The position numbers were made by a program, and so were the translations under genes. The notes under the pieces were generated by a model that was not told where the DNA came from, did not search any database, and saw only the letters and a list, made by a program, of their open reading frames with translations. A DNA stretch of 64,000 nucleotides from Micavibrio sp. UBA2137 (GTDB taxonomy: Bacteria > Pseudomonadota > Alphaproteobacteria > Micavibrionales > Micavibrionaceae): the NCBI GenBank assembly GCA_002328415.1, contig DCXL01000001.1, forward strand, positions 1 through 64,000. Reading direction: 5' to 3'. Positions 32,774-41,220 of this stretch are shown in pieces (the stretch's first letter is position 1; every line of letters begins with the position of its first letter).

Positions 32774-33271
32774 ATGAATACCAAAGACACAGGCCAAGAA
32801 GCCCCCCGAGAAGCGCCACAAGGTGTGAATGTCCGTGTGCTCGCTCAGTATGTAAAGGATATCTCGTTTGAAAATCCGCGCGCACCGCAATCTCTACAGG
32901 AACAATCTGGTCCGAAAACAGACATCTCTTTTCAAATTGACACAAACGAGATCAAGGAAGAGAAATTAAAAGATCTGTATGAAGTCGTTTTAACAGTGAA
33001 GGCGAAAGCTGAGCGCGACGGAGGCCCTGTCTTTATCTGTGATGTTGAATATGCAACGCTGGTTAGCCTAGAGGGCGTCCCAGAGGACAAGAATATGCCA
33101 CTTCTTTTTATTGAAGTGCCACGCATTAGCTTTCCGTTTGTTAGGCGCTTGATTGCCGATTTGACGCAAGAGGGTGGCTTTCCACCGTTGCTGCTAAATC
33201 CTGTTGATTTTACAGCACTCTATGTTCAGAAAATGGAAGAAGAAAAAGCCAAGGGTAAGCAGGCAAACTAA
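32774..33271 (+). CDS. secB: Protein-export chaperone SecB
   Basis: Tetrameric cytoplasmic chaperone that keeps secretory precursors unfolded and delivers them to SecA. The 165-residue protein has the conserved VLAQYVKDISFENPRAP near residue 20 and FEVVLTVKAKA-type strand (seen as YEVVLTVKAKAE). The C-terminal part FPFVRRLIADLTQEGGFPPLLLNPVDFTALY is the strongest family marker. Its stop directly abuts the end of convergent dnaQ. The secB-dnaQ-coaE neighbourhood is conserved in alphaproteobacteria. Confidence 0.96.
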   Translation: MNTKDTGQEAPREAPQGVNVRVLAQYVKDISFENPRAPQSLQEQSGPKTDISFQIDTNEIKEEKLKDLYEVVLTVKAKAERDGGPVFICDVEYATLVSLEGVPEDKNMPLLFIEVPRISFPFVRRLIADLTQEGGFPPLLLNPVDFTALYVQKMEEEKAKGKQAN

Positions 33272-33970
33272 TTACTTAGCCTTTTTATATTTATCCCAGA
33301 GGGGCGCATCGATTTTCTCTAGTAGAGCGTCATGCGCCTTTTTTTCCGCATCAGATAATGTATAAATGCGCGGCTCTCGGAAGGGCTTTTCTTTGCTTTG
33401 TACTTCTGTAGAGGAGGAGGCTTTTTTGCTCTCGTCTTTGGCGAGCGCCAATCCATGCTGACGCCCACCCATCAATTCCAAATAAACCTCGGCTAGAAGT
33501 TCGGAGTCAAGAAGCGCCCCATGAAATTCACGATTTGAATTATCGATATTAAAGCGGCGACAAAGCGCATCGAGATTAGCGGGCGATCCAGGATATTTTT
33601 GACGCGCAATAGCAAGCGTATCAACGGCCTCGCGCAGGGCAAAGCTTGGAAAGCCGAAACGTTTAAGTTCAGCATTTAAAAATTTGATATCAAATTCGGC
33701 GTTGTGAATGACAAGGCGCGAGTCGCCAACAAAGGCCAGAAAATCACCCACGATTTCACCAAAGGTGGGCTTGTCTTGCAAAAATTCAGTTGTGATGCCG
33801 TGAACGGCTTGTGCTTCGGCGGGGACGTCACGTTCAGGATTGATGTATTGCCAGTATGTTTTTCCTGTTGGGATGTAGTTTTCAACCTCAAGACATCCAA
33901 TCTCGATAATACGATCGCCGCTATCGGGGTCAAATCCAGTTGTTTCCGTATCAAGAACAATCTCACGCAT
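33272..33970 (-). CDS. dnaQ: DNA polymerase III epsilon subunit (3'-5' exonuclease)
   Basis: Proofreading exonuclease of the replicative polymerase. The 232-residue DEDDh protein has ExoI EIVLDTETTGFDPDSGDRIIEIG at its N-terminus, ExoII VIHNAEFDIKFLNAELKRFG and ExoIII HGALLDSELLAEVYLELMGG with the catalytic His and Asp. A C-terminal helical tail (SDAEKKAHDALLEKI) matches the alpha-subunit-binding part. Its start overlaps the end of coaE by eight bases. Confidence 0.95.
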   Translation of the reverse strand: MREIVLDTETTGFDPDSGDRIIEIGCLEVENYIPTGKTYWQYINPERDVPAEAQAVHGITTEFLQDKPTFGEIVGDFLAFVGDSRLVIHNAEFDIKFLNAELKRFGFPSFALREAVDTLAIARQKYPGSPANLDALCRRFNIDNSNREFHGALLDSELLAEVYLELMGGRQHGLALAKDESKKASSSTEVQSKEKPFREPRIYTLSDAEKKAHDALLEKIDAPLWDKYKKAK

Positions 33971-34604
33971 CTGTTATAAACTTTTCTGTTTTTTTGATTT
34001 TCTTTAGTATAGAGGTGACCTGCCACTTTGCAAAGGCGTGGCCCCACCCTGTATGCACAATAAAGTCGGATTTTTTACGCTTCTCACCGTCTGGCATTTG
34101 CGCAGAGAGAATAGCCTCAAATTTTTGTGCTGTCATAAAGGGTCGCTTTAGCGCGCGGCGTCTTTGTATGAATTTGGGGCAAGATACTGTGACAACATGA
34201 TCAAAGTCATTATCCCGCCCCGTTTCAAACAACAGCGGAATATCAAACATAATAATTTTCGTGCCCTTATCCTTGTGAAGCTGAAAGAACCTATCCTGCG
34301 CGATATGAACAAGCGGATGCAGTATCGCCTCAAGCTTTTTTTTATCCATTGGGCCGTTAAAAACAATTTTGCCCAAGGCTTGGCGGTCAATTGCGCCGTT
34401 CTCTGAAATACAATTTGGAAATTCTTTTTGAATTGCGGCATTAACACTCTTGTCGTTTTGCAAAAGATCGTGCACGACTTTATCTGAATCGTGGACTGGC
34501 ACGCCCATATCTTCAAACATGCCCGCAACCGTACTCTTCCCCATCGCAAGTGAGCCTGTCAGTCCGAGAGAGATAGTGCCGTGTGAGTTTTTATAGATCG
34601 TCAC
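33963..34604 (-). CDS. coaE: Dephospho-CoA kinase
   Basis: Catalyses the last step of coenzyme A synthesis, ATP-dependent phosphorylation of the ribose 3'-OH. The P-loop GLTGSLAMGKSTVAGMFEDMG is at about residues 13-33 and the CoA-site DSDKVVHDLL follows. I place the start at the GTG at 34604, preceded by a GAAAGGCAAGG region, giving 213 residues. It overlaps the ppsR end by 14 bases. The frame is open further upstream inside ppsR, but those residues do not belong to the family. Confidence 0.9.
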   Translation of the reverse strand: MTIYKNSHGTISLGLTGSLAMGKSTVAGMFEDMGVPVHDSDKVVHDLLQNDKSVNAAIQKEFPNCISENGAIDRQALGKIVFNGPMDKKKLEAILHPLVHIAQDRFFQLHKDKGTKIIMFDIPLLFETGRDNDFDHVVTVSCPKFIQRRRALKRPFMTAQKFEAILSAQMPDGEKRKKSDFIVHTGWGHAFAKWQVTSILKKIKKTEKFITDA

Positions 34605-35448
34605 GTTCGTGCCTTGCCTTTCTTTTTTGCAATAACACAATAATTTCGGCCGCTGTTTCTTCAATCGAGCGGCGCGTGACATCAATAATCGGCCATTTAT
34701 TTTTCTTGAATAATTTATTGGCGCGCTTGATTTCATCCTCAACAGCCTCTGGGTCAAGATAGGCATTTTTGAATAACGAAGGATGATCGCTTTCAGACTT
34801 AAGTCTGGAGGCGCGCAAGGAAAGCAGTCGATCTGTAGATTCCGTTAGGCCGACAAAAAAGGGTCTTTTGAATTCAAGCACCCTCTTTGGAAAAGGTACA
34901 CCTGGGACAAGCGGTATATTGCCCGCTTTGATGCCACGTCGTGCAAGATAAACACATGTTGGTGTTTTGGAGGTTCGCGAAACACCTACCAGAATAACAT
35001 CAGCATCCTCCAACCCGTCAATCACCTGCCCATCATCAAAGCCCATTGCAAAATCAATCGCATCAACGCGCTTGAAATAATCCTCATCCATAGCGTGTTG
35101 GGCGCCTGGTATACCCTTAGCTCGCTGACCTGTATAGGAACTGAGAGCCTTTAAGATTGGATCAAGCACAGCAATGCAGGGTATATCACGCTTGTCGCAA
35201 AATGATTTCAGCGTGCGCCGCATTTTTGGTTCAACGAACGTAAAGAACACAGGGCCCGGCTTTTTTTCAATTTCTTTAAGGACGCTTTGTAACTGCTTTT
35301 CTGTGCGGATAAGAGGCCAGTAACGCTCTTGGGCTGATACTCCAGAAAACTGTACAAGCGCCGCACGGGTCAACCCCTGCAGCGTTGATCCTGTTGCATC
35401 AGAGACGAGATGGAAATAGAAGGTTTTTGGTTTTGCCTGCGTGCTCAT
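34591..35448 (-). CDS. ppsR: Pyruvate, phosphate dikinase regulatory protein (DUF299 kinase/pyrophosphorylase)
   Basis: Bifunctional serine/threonine kinase and phosphorylase that switches PPDK or PEP synthase off (ADP-dependent) and on (Pi-dependent). The 285-residue protein starts FYFHLVSDATGSTLQGLTRAALVQF as usual for DUF299 and has the P-loop GVSRTSKTPTCVYLARRGIKAGN. In other alphaproteobacteria this gene is followed by maf and aroE before coaE; both are missing here and coaE follows directly. In Caulobacter and Rickettsia the corresponding cluster lies next to the origin and hemE, whereas here it is 16 kb away. Confidence 0.93.
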   Translation of the reverse strand: MSTQAKPKTFYFHLVSDATGSTLQGLTRAALVQFSGVSAQERYWPLIRTEKQLQSVLKEIEKKPGPVFFTFVEPKMRRTLKSFCDKRDIPCIAVLDPILKALSSYTGQRAKGIPGAQHAMDEDYFKRVDAIDFAMGFDDGQVIDGLEDADVILVGVSRTSKTPTCVYLARRGIKAGNIPLVPGVPFPKRVLEFKRPFFVGLTESTDRLLSLRASRLKSESDHPSLFKNAYLDPEAVEDEIKRANKLFKKNKWPIIDVTRRSIEETAAEIIVLLQKRKARHERDDL

Positions 35449-35486
35449 GCCCCACAGCTTACACCCTGTGCTATCCCTGATAAAGC

Positions 35487-36500
35487 CTATTCAGTGTCAG
35501 GGAAGATAAGATGGGCAAGCTTTTTATCGCGGAAGGTTACACCTGATTTTTGAATACCCGTCAGGTCGTTCATAATATGCATAAGATGTGTTTGTGAAAT
35601 TTCATCAGGCATAATTGAAAACTCGGGCGCACAGGACAGATCTTTGGCCTTGTCACCAATATAATCCTGAAATCCTGTAAGGCCTGAAATTTTTTGTATG
35701 AAGGTAGTTGAGAAGCGGTCGTTACCAAAGGCGCAAGGCCCTATTTCTGCCAGCATATCATCCATGTAATCAAGGCTGCGGCGGTCACAAAATGTAAGGC
35801 GCTCACGCTCTCTATACCAGACTTTAAAGGCCTGCCAGCGGGCACTATCCAAAGGATGTTCAGAGTTTTTCTCGTTGCGCGTTAAGTGATGAATAAAGGC
35901 AAGTGCCATGTCGCCATTTTCATGTTCAGTGGCGTGGCGCCAAAAACTGGCATCCCCCATATTTAGGATTTCCCAAGCAACCAGAATGCTAAAAGAGGCA
36001 ATATCGGCCTGACGGAAACGCTCCCACAGCAAATAGCTTTCAGGTGAGAGGTCTTCCGCGGCCTCCTGTGTATAAAGCTCAAACCAAATGTCGCGCAATG
36101 CATATAGAAAGTCATTAAAGACGGTTTCGCGTAAGAAGGCTGAATTTTTCAATATATCTATTGTTTGTTCATCCAACCCAAGAGATAGCGTTTGCCCCTC
36201 AAGGTCAAAGCTATATCCAGAATCGCTATTAGATAGCTTTATTGTCCAATTATCCAGTGGAAGAGACATCAACAAGTCAGCTGCTGATTGGGATTCAAGG
36301 GCCACAGACACACACCATGCAAGCGCAGAGCCTGCGTCACTAATATTATCTAAGTGATGCGCAGTTGTTGACTCGGACTCATCTACATAGGCAATGATTT
36401 CTGCAAAGTTAAACTGTGCAGATTTGGCAAGGCAGAAAAATGGCTTGTCGCCCTTTTGGGGTAACGAGCTGTCTGAAACTGTTAAATCATATTCCGTCAT
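35487..36500 (-). CDS. Unknown protein, paralogue of the 36590 gene (possibly DUF6782)
   Basis: A 337-residue soluble protein without signal peptide. I do not recognise it with certainty, though the pattern recalls DUF6782, annotated as putative metallopeptidases. It aligns with its upstream neighbour over residues about 105-265. For example, LLWERFRQADIASFSILVAWEILNMGDASFW corresponds to ILINRLQAADLSLFMIRAAWELQLADEKSVW in the neighbour, and KVWYRERERLTFCDRRSLDYMDDML to SWFLSERCRKHDRSFIQRML. No intact HExxH zinc motif is visible. I use the ATG at 36500; a GTG three codons earlier is possible. It is 38 bases upstream of ppsR. Confidence 0.65.
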   Translation of the reverse strand: MTEYDLTVSDSSLPQKGDKPFFCLAKSAQFNFAEIIAYVDESESTTAHHLDNISDAGSALAWCVSVALESQSAADLLMSLPLDNWTIKLSNSDSGYSFDLEGQTLSLGLDEQTIDILKNSAFLRETVFNDFLYALRDIWFELYTQEAAEDLSPESYLLWERFRQADIASFSILVAWEILNMGDASFWRHATEHENGDMALAFIHHLTRNEKNSEHPLDSARWQAFKVWYRERERLTFCDRRSLDYMDDMLAEIGPCAFGNDRFSTTFIQKISGLTGFQDYIGDKAKDLSCAPEFSIMPDEISQTHLMHIMNDLTGIQKSGVTFRDKKLAHLIFPDTE

Positions 36501-36589
36501 GGCTTTCACCGTTTGGATCCCCGGATGGGGTGTTTGAAGAAGAATAGGTGCCTTAAAAAATTCTAGAAAACCTATATACGTTTAAATAA

Positions 36590-37891
36590 CTACCCGAATG
36601 GAAGAATTGTTCCCCTCTCAGATGCGGTGTTACCCCTTTTCTTGTGAGTAACATTTCTTGAAGAAACTTTTTCCTTAGGAAAGGAGATGATTTCTCCAAA
36701 AGAGGCTTGGTTATACACCATATCACCCCCGCTTGTCTTGTCTTTTTGCAAATCAGGGGCAAGCGCCTTCTTAAGGCCTTGTTTTTCCTGAATATTATCT
36801 TCGGCTTCCTTAAAGGAATTCTCAAATTTAATAAACCACAGGAAGTTAGCGTTTGATCTGTCGCGTACCTCGTAGAAAATGGGGTCATCCAAAATAGTTG
36901 TAATGTGACCTGAAAGGTAATTTTGACCGTAAGGTGTATCGCCCAGCTTGCAAATAAGTGCAAGCGTTGCCTGACGTGATAATTCCTCTGATGAATTAAA
37001 ACCACCTTCTGGCGCACCAGCAAGCATACGCTGGATAAAGCTTCTATCGTGTTTGCGGCAACGCTCTGACAGGAACCAAGATTCAATGACCGATAGTCCT
37101 GCGCGTCCATTATTAAGTGTACGGAAATCGTACGTTACTTCGCGTGCAAAGGCGCGGCCCAAATCAGACAGGGCTGAGTTCTCAACAAGTTCCCAAACTG
37201 ATTTTTCATCAGCTAGCTGTAATTCCCATGCGGCTCTTATCATAAAAAGCGAGAGATCAGCAGCTTGCAGCCTGTTAATCAAGATACCGTGATCGGGATA
37301 GAAGGCCATTGGGTCAACGGCCACACCGTTTTTGTGCTGCCACACCTGACGCAATTGTGCGCCAAGTAGCAAAATCTGACTGGCTTCTTCAATGTTTGGA
37401 TTAATAAAAATAACACCGTTTTTGCGATCATAATCTGCAGTTTCTGCCTGTGCAGACCAAGCAATAGAAACGCCTTGTTTCTCTGCAAAATCAAGAAGTG
37501 TTTTTAAAATGCGGCTTTGCGCAGCTTTGGCTAAGAAAGCATCCAATGAAGGCGCATCTTCTTGCGTCTCGGCTTCTGCCCCGAAAATATCCATTTCAGC
37601 GCTAAAAAGGTCAGAAGTATACGAGGCGTCTCTTTTGAAGCCACGTGAAAGCGCTTCATAGCCTGCAACTTTTTTCTGCAAGTCGCCTAATTCACTGGTC
37701 AGGCTTTCCAAAAGCGCCATGTCGAAAAGCCCCTCTTCTTCAATAGGATCGCTGTGGTCCATAAAGAAGATCGGCTCTTCACCGATAAGTGTGCTTCGCA
37801 CAGGTTGTGTGCTGTTAAGTGTGTAGGCGACCTTGTAACCCTTTATAGGTGTGAAATCGATTATGATATTGTTATCTGCTGGCCCACTCAT
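36590..37891 (-). CDS. Unknown protein, paralogue of the 35487 gene (possibly DUF6782)
   Basis: A 433-residue soluble protein with no signal peptide or membrane helix. The central part (residues about 165-290) is paralogous to the next gene downstream, including NGVIFINPNIEEASQILLLGAQLRQVWQHKNG, which resembles a protease-type strand-helix unit without the usual HExxH. The C-terminal 60 residues are polar and low in order (KEKVSSRNVTHKKRGNT), ending TILPFG. It lies in the same orientation, 89 bases upstream of its paralogue. Function is unknown and DUF6782 membership is only a tentative recollection. Confidence 0.65.
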   Translation of the reverse strand: MSGPADNNIIIDFTPIKGYKVAYTLNSTQPVRSTLIGEEPIFFMDHSDPIEEEGLFDMALLESLTSELGDLQKKVAGYEALSRGFKRDASYTSDLFSAEMDIFGAEAETQEDAPSLDAFLAKAAQSRILKTLLDFAEKQGVSIAWSAQAETADYDRKNGVIFINPNIEEASQILLLGAQLRQVWQHKNGVAVDPMAFYPDHGILINRLQAADLSLFMIRAAWELQLADEKSVWELVENSALSDLGRAFAREVTYDFRTLNNGRAGLSVIESWFLSERCRKHDRSFIQRMLAGAPEGGFNSSEELSRQATLALICKLGDTPYGQNYLSGHITTILDDPIFYEVRDRSNANFLWFIKFENSFKEAEDNIQEKQGLKKALAPDLQKDKTSGGDMVYNQASFGEIISFPKEKVSSRNVTHKKRGNTASERGTILPFG

Positions 37892-38098
37892 GTTTCTATC
37901 CCAATTTGTCCAAATAATTTATTTGCGACGACATTACGCCCCTCACTCTTTAATTATGCAGGGAAGTGGTTAACGGAATCCTACCAAAACAGAAAAAAAC
38001 CCCTTAAAAAGCAATAGTTTACATAAGAAAATAGAAAGTGCTTGAGATTCAATGTTTTTTTATACAAAATTATTTCAAGAAAAGAGGTAAAGACAGTC

Positions 38099-38677
38099 AT
38101 GCAGGATTTATTTTCAGACAAAGATTGGGTGTTTCTTAAGAATTTCCCTTACCAGGTTGGTATTTGGATGTCATCTCAGGACAAGGGTGGGGGTGAGGCA
38201 GCTCTAAAGAGAGAACGTTACGCACTGTCCGAGGCCGTTATTCGTACCCAGTCAAAATATGACAACAGTAAGCTTTTAAAAGAACTGCTCAAATCAAACC
38301 ACCAAGAAGCTAACAATCAAGACGTATCTGAAGGCATTGTTAAAGGGGCGAAACGCGTGCGCGACTTGCTGCAAATTTTGGACAACGAGGTGGAGCGTCA
38401 TTTTTACAAACTTGCTTGTATTGATGTTGCCGAAGCTGTGGCGCGCGCCTCAGGCGACCGCCCATTGGGCGCACATAATCTCTATGGTGGCCCAGAAAAA
38501 GGGTGGTTTGGCCTTTACCCACTTTTAAGCAAGATCGTACGTCTTGGCCGTGGCCCGCGTGTTTCGCAGGCCGAAAAGGATGCCATTAATTTGCTGATTG
38601 ATGCGCTGGGGGCAGAAAAGCTCGTGGAAAAATGGAAGCCTTGGACACCAGTCAAAAATCAATCAAAGGCTTCTTAG
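38099..38677 (+). CDS. Conserved-looking hypothetical cytoplasmic protein
   Basis: Unrecognised 192-residue protein, mainly helical. The N-terminus is MQDLFSDKDWVFLKNFPYQVGIWMS, then charged helices (EGIVKGAKRVRDLLQILDNEVERHFYKLACIDVAEAVARASG) and a Gly-rich turn GAHNLYGGPEKGWFGLYPLL before a final helix. I take the ATG at 38099 (AAGAGG about 10 bases upstream) over the TTG at 38042. The alternation of polar and apolar residues argues for a real folded protein. Its end overlaps the convergent asnB by 15 bases. Confidence 0.6.
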   Translation: MQDLFSDKDWVFLKNFPYQVGIWMSSQDKGGGEAALKRERYALSEAVIRTQSKYDNSKLLKELLKSNHQEANNQDVSEGIVKGAKRVRDLLQILDNEVERHFYKLACIDVAEAVARASGDRPLGAHNLYGGPEKGWFGLYPLLSKIVRLGRGPRVSQAEKDAINLLIDALGAEKLVEKWKPWTPVKNQSKAS

Positions 38678-40591
38678 CCAGGATTGATACATCAATATTG
38701 ACCAGAGTTTCACGCCGTTATTAACGTGGCCCTGCTTATGTGCCTCCCATGCCTTGCGGATAGGTTTTGGGTTAAAACCGGCCGATTCCAGCGATTGCTG
38801 TGACAGCAATTCCTCGCTCCAGCCCTTCAATTCACCCGAAAGCCATTGCCCAACTGGCGGAGAGAACCCTTTTTTCGGACGGTCAAATAATGCCAAAGGA
38901 ACATGCTTCTCAAGCACCTTGCGCAACAAATATTTGCCCGTTTTACCCTTAATTTTCATCTCGATTGGCAGTTCCCAAGCATATTCATAAAGCCGACGAT
39001 CAAGGAGCGGCGCGCGCGCCTCTAGCGAATTGGCCATAGTGGCGCGGTCAACCTTGACCAGAATGTCGTTTGGCAAATACGAAATACTATCTCGCCACAT
39101 CATTTCTTCGGAAAGAGAAAGCCCCTCGGGCGCTAATTTTTCATCATTATAAGTTAAATCCAGTGGTTTTGCGCCCTGTACAAGGCCGTAAGGATCATTC
39201 CAAAACCCAAGCAGATAATCATGCAGCTCTTGCGTGTTGTTCGAACCCATGAGGCCAGACAGTTTTTGCACGCTGTCACCAAGATGTGGGTGTGAAAGCA
39301 GGCCGCCAATAGCGCTCCAGCCTTTTGTTCCTGTGGTTTCCAATATTTTTCCAAGCGTTTGGCGCGCAGGCTTGGGAAGCGCAGATAATTTGTTCCAAAG
39401 TGGTGGAATAAGTGTATGGCGACGATACCCCCCCAAAAGTTCGTCACCACCATCACCTGATAGCGCAACGGTGACATGCTGGCGTGCAAATTTGGCGACG
39501 AGGTAGGTTGGGATTTGTGAGATATCAGCAAAAGGCTCATCATAAATCTGGGGCAATGTTGGTATAACATCAAGCGCGTCTTTAGGACTAACATACATCT
39601 CGTGATGGTCTGTGCCCAAATGACGCGCCACATCCTTGGCAAATTCAGCCTCATTAAAGACTTTTGCGTCAAACCCAATAGAAAATGTTTTAATGGGGCT
39701 TGCGCTTTGTTCCTGCATGAGCGCGACAATGGTTGAGGAATCTATCCCACCAGAGAGAAACGCACCAAGGGGTACATCTGAGATCATGCGCTCCTTAACA
39801 GAAAGCTTGAGAAGCGTCTCAAATCCAGATAGAGCGTCCGCTTCAGAAACAGAGCCATTTCGTTTATTTGCGCCCGCCTTCACTGCCTCTGTGGCTGACC
39901 AGAAAGTTTTTGGTTTTAATTTTGTGTCTTTTGAAAGGCTGTTAACATCAATTTCGAGATAAGTGCCTGGCATCAACTGATGAATATTCTCAAAGATGGA
40001 ATAGGGCGCTGGTACACAAGCATATTTAAGATAAAGCGCAAGCACATCCTGATTGATGTTGTTTTCTTGAAAGGCAGGGTGAGCGCGCAGGCTTTTCAAT
40101 TCCGAACCAAACAGGAAGTCCTGTCCAGACCAGCCGTAGTAAAGTGGCTTTTTGCCTAGAAAATCACGTGCAAGATAAAGCCTTTGTTCTTTCTTGTCAT
40201 AAAGAGCGAGCGCAAACATCCCGCTCAGTTTTTTCAGCGTTTCTGCAAAACCAAAAATTTCAAATGCCTCCAGCAATACTTCCGTATCAGAGTGGCCTTT
40301 ATATGTGATGTTATGGGGGCTAAGTTCTTTCTGAATGTCTAGGTAATTATAAATCTCCCCATTATAAACCATGATGAAACGGTCAGAGTGAGAGGCCATT
40401 GGCTGTCGCCCTGTCTCAGACAGGTCAATAATAGAAAGTCGTCTATGTCCTAACCCCACATAATTATCGCTATCCCACCAAAACCCATCTGCATCTGGTC
40501 CGCGATGGGCAATGCAATCTGTCATCATCTTTAAAAGGCGATGGCTACCTGTGCTCTTATTTTCGGGGATGAGACCTGTGAGACCGCACAT
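38663..40591 (-). CDS. asnB: Asparagine synthase (glutamine-hydrolysing)
   Basis: A 642-residue amidotransferase. The N-terminal glutaminase domain starts MCGLTGLIP with the nucleophilic Cys2 and continues with IAHRGPDADG and GLGHRRLSIIDLS. The synthetase domain has the pyrophosphate loop LSGGIDSSTIVALM near residue 275 and SGDGGDELLGGYRRH later. Paralogues in glycan clusters amidate sugars rather than make asparagine, and here polysaccharide genes lie on both sides, so the acceptor is uncertain. I reject 26 extra N-terminal codons because Cys2 must be exposed. Confidence 0.9.
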   Translation of the reverse strand: MCGLTGLIPENKSTGSHRLLKMMTDCIAHRGPDADGFWWDSDNYVGLGHRRLSIIDLSETGRQPMASHSDRFIMVYNGEIYNYLDIQKELSPHNITYKGHSDTEVLLEAFEIFGFAETLKKLSGMFALALYDKKEQRLYLARDFLGKKPLYYGWSGQDFLFGSELKSLRAHPAFQENNINQDVLALYLKYACVPAPYSIFENIHQLMPGTYLEIDVNSLSKDTKLKPKTFWSATEAVKAGANKRNGSVSEADALSGFETLLKLSVKERMISDVPLGAFLSGGIDSSTIVALMQEQSASPIKTFSIGFDAKVFNEAEFAKDVARHLGTDHHEMYVSPKDALDVIPTLPQIYDEPFADISQIPTYLVAKFARQHVTVALSGDGGDELLGGYRRHTLIPPLWNKLSALPKPARQTLGKILETTGTKGWSAIGGLLSHPHLGDSVQKLSGLMGSNNTQELHDYLLGFWNDPYGLVQGAKPLDLTYNDEKLAPEGLSLSEEMMWRDSISYLPNDILVKVDRATMANSLEARAPLLDRRLYEYAWELPIEMKIKGKTGKYLLRKVLEKHVPLALFDRPKKGFSPPVGQWLSGELKGWSEELLSQQSLESAGFNPKPIRKAWEAHKQGHVNNGVKLWSILMYQSWLRSL

Positions 40592-40699
40592 ATTATTACT
40601 TCTCTTTAAAGGGTTTTTTTGAAACCATTTTGTTCTATTTACGTTTATAAAGTGTAACAGAGAAATCAATTTATCGCATTGAGAAAAAACGGAGAATTT

Positions 40700-41167
40700 A
40701 TGTCACAAGATAATTACATGAGCGGTCAAGCCAACAAAAAGATTACAGAGGGGCTGACGCAGGTTCTTTCAGATACATTTGTTTTGTATTTCAAAACACA
40801 TAGCTTCCACTGGAATGTAGAGGGCCCGCACTTTAAGACGTTGCACGAGCTGTTTGAAGAGCAATATAACGACTTATGGTCATTTACAGATGAGCTTGCA
40901 GAGCGCATTCGCTCTCTCAAGACTTATGCACCAACAAATTATGATGAAATTTTGAAAAACGCCAAGCTTAAGCCGCAAACTAAAATTCCCAAAGATATGG
41001 ATATGGTAAAGGAGTTGGCCAATGATAATGAGACAATTGTTAAAAATATCTTTCCTGTTTTGCGTTTAGCTGAAGATGCAGGAGATGAGGCAACAGTTGA
41101 CATGCTCATTGAGCGCATTGATGTTCATGAGAAAGCAGCTTGGATGCTTCGTTCATTCTTAAAATAG
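40700..41167 (+). CDS. dps: Dps-family ferritin-like DNA-protection protein
   Basis: Dodecameric ferritin-like protein that oxidises and stores iron and shields DNA under starvation or peroxide stress. The 155-residue protein carries the Dps ferroxidase signature HSFHWNVEGPHFKTLHELFEEQYNDLW, with His, Asp and Glu ligands across the dimer interface. The N-terminus is short, with one lysine pair. The ATG at 40700 follows GGAG with good spacing; a TTG seven codons earlier is less likely. The gene stands alone with a hairpin downstream. Confidence 0.93.
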   Translation: MSQDNYMSGQANKKITEGLTQVLSDTFVLYFKTHSFHWNVEGPHFKTLHELFEEQYNDLWSFTDELAERIRSLKTYAPTNYDEILKNAKLKPQTKIPKDMDMVKELANDNETIVKNIFPVLRLAEDAGDEATVDMLIERIDVHEKAAWMLRSFLK

Positions 41168-41195
41168 AATTTACTTAAGAATCTCAGACTATTGT

Positions 41196-41220
41196 AGAAA
41201 GGGCCTTATTGGCTCTTTCT
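41196..41220. terminator. Hairpin between convergent dps and mltG
   Basis: AGAAAGGGCC (41196-41205) pairs with GGCTCTTTCT (41211-41220) over ten positions with one G-U pair and a five-base loop. It lies just after dps and includes the last codons of mltG. It lacks a strong T-run on either strand, so it may act as a bidirectional terminator of moderate strength. Confidence 0.5.

Noticed and set aside
37637..37652. Partial parS-like CCACGTGAAA inside the 36590 gene
   Set aside because: Only one half of the palindrome matches the consensus; ParB loading needs near-perfect sites.
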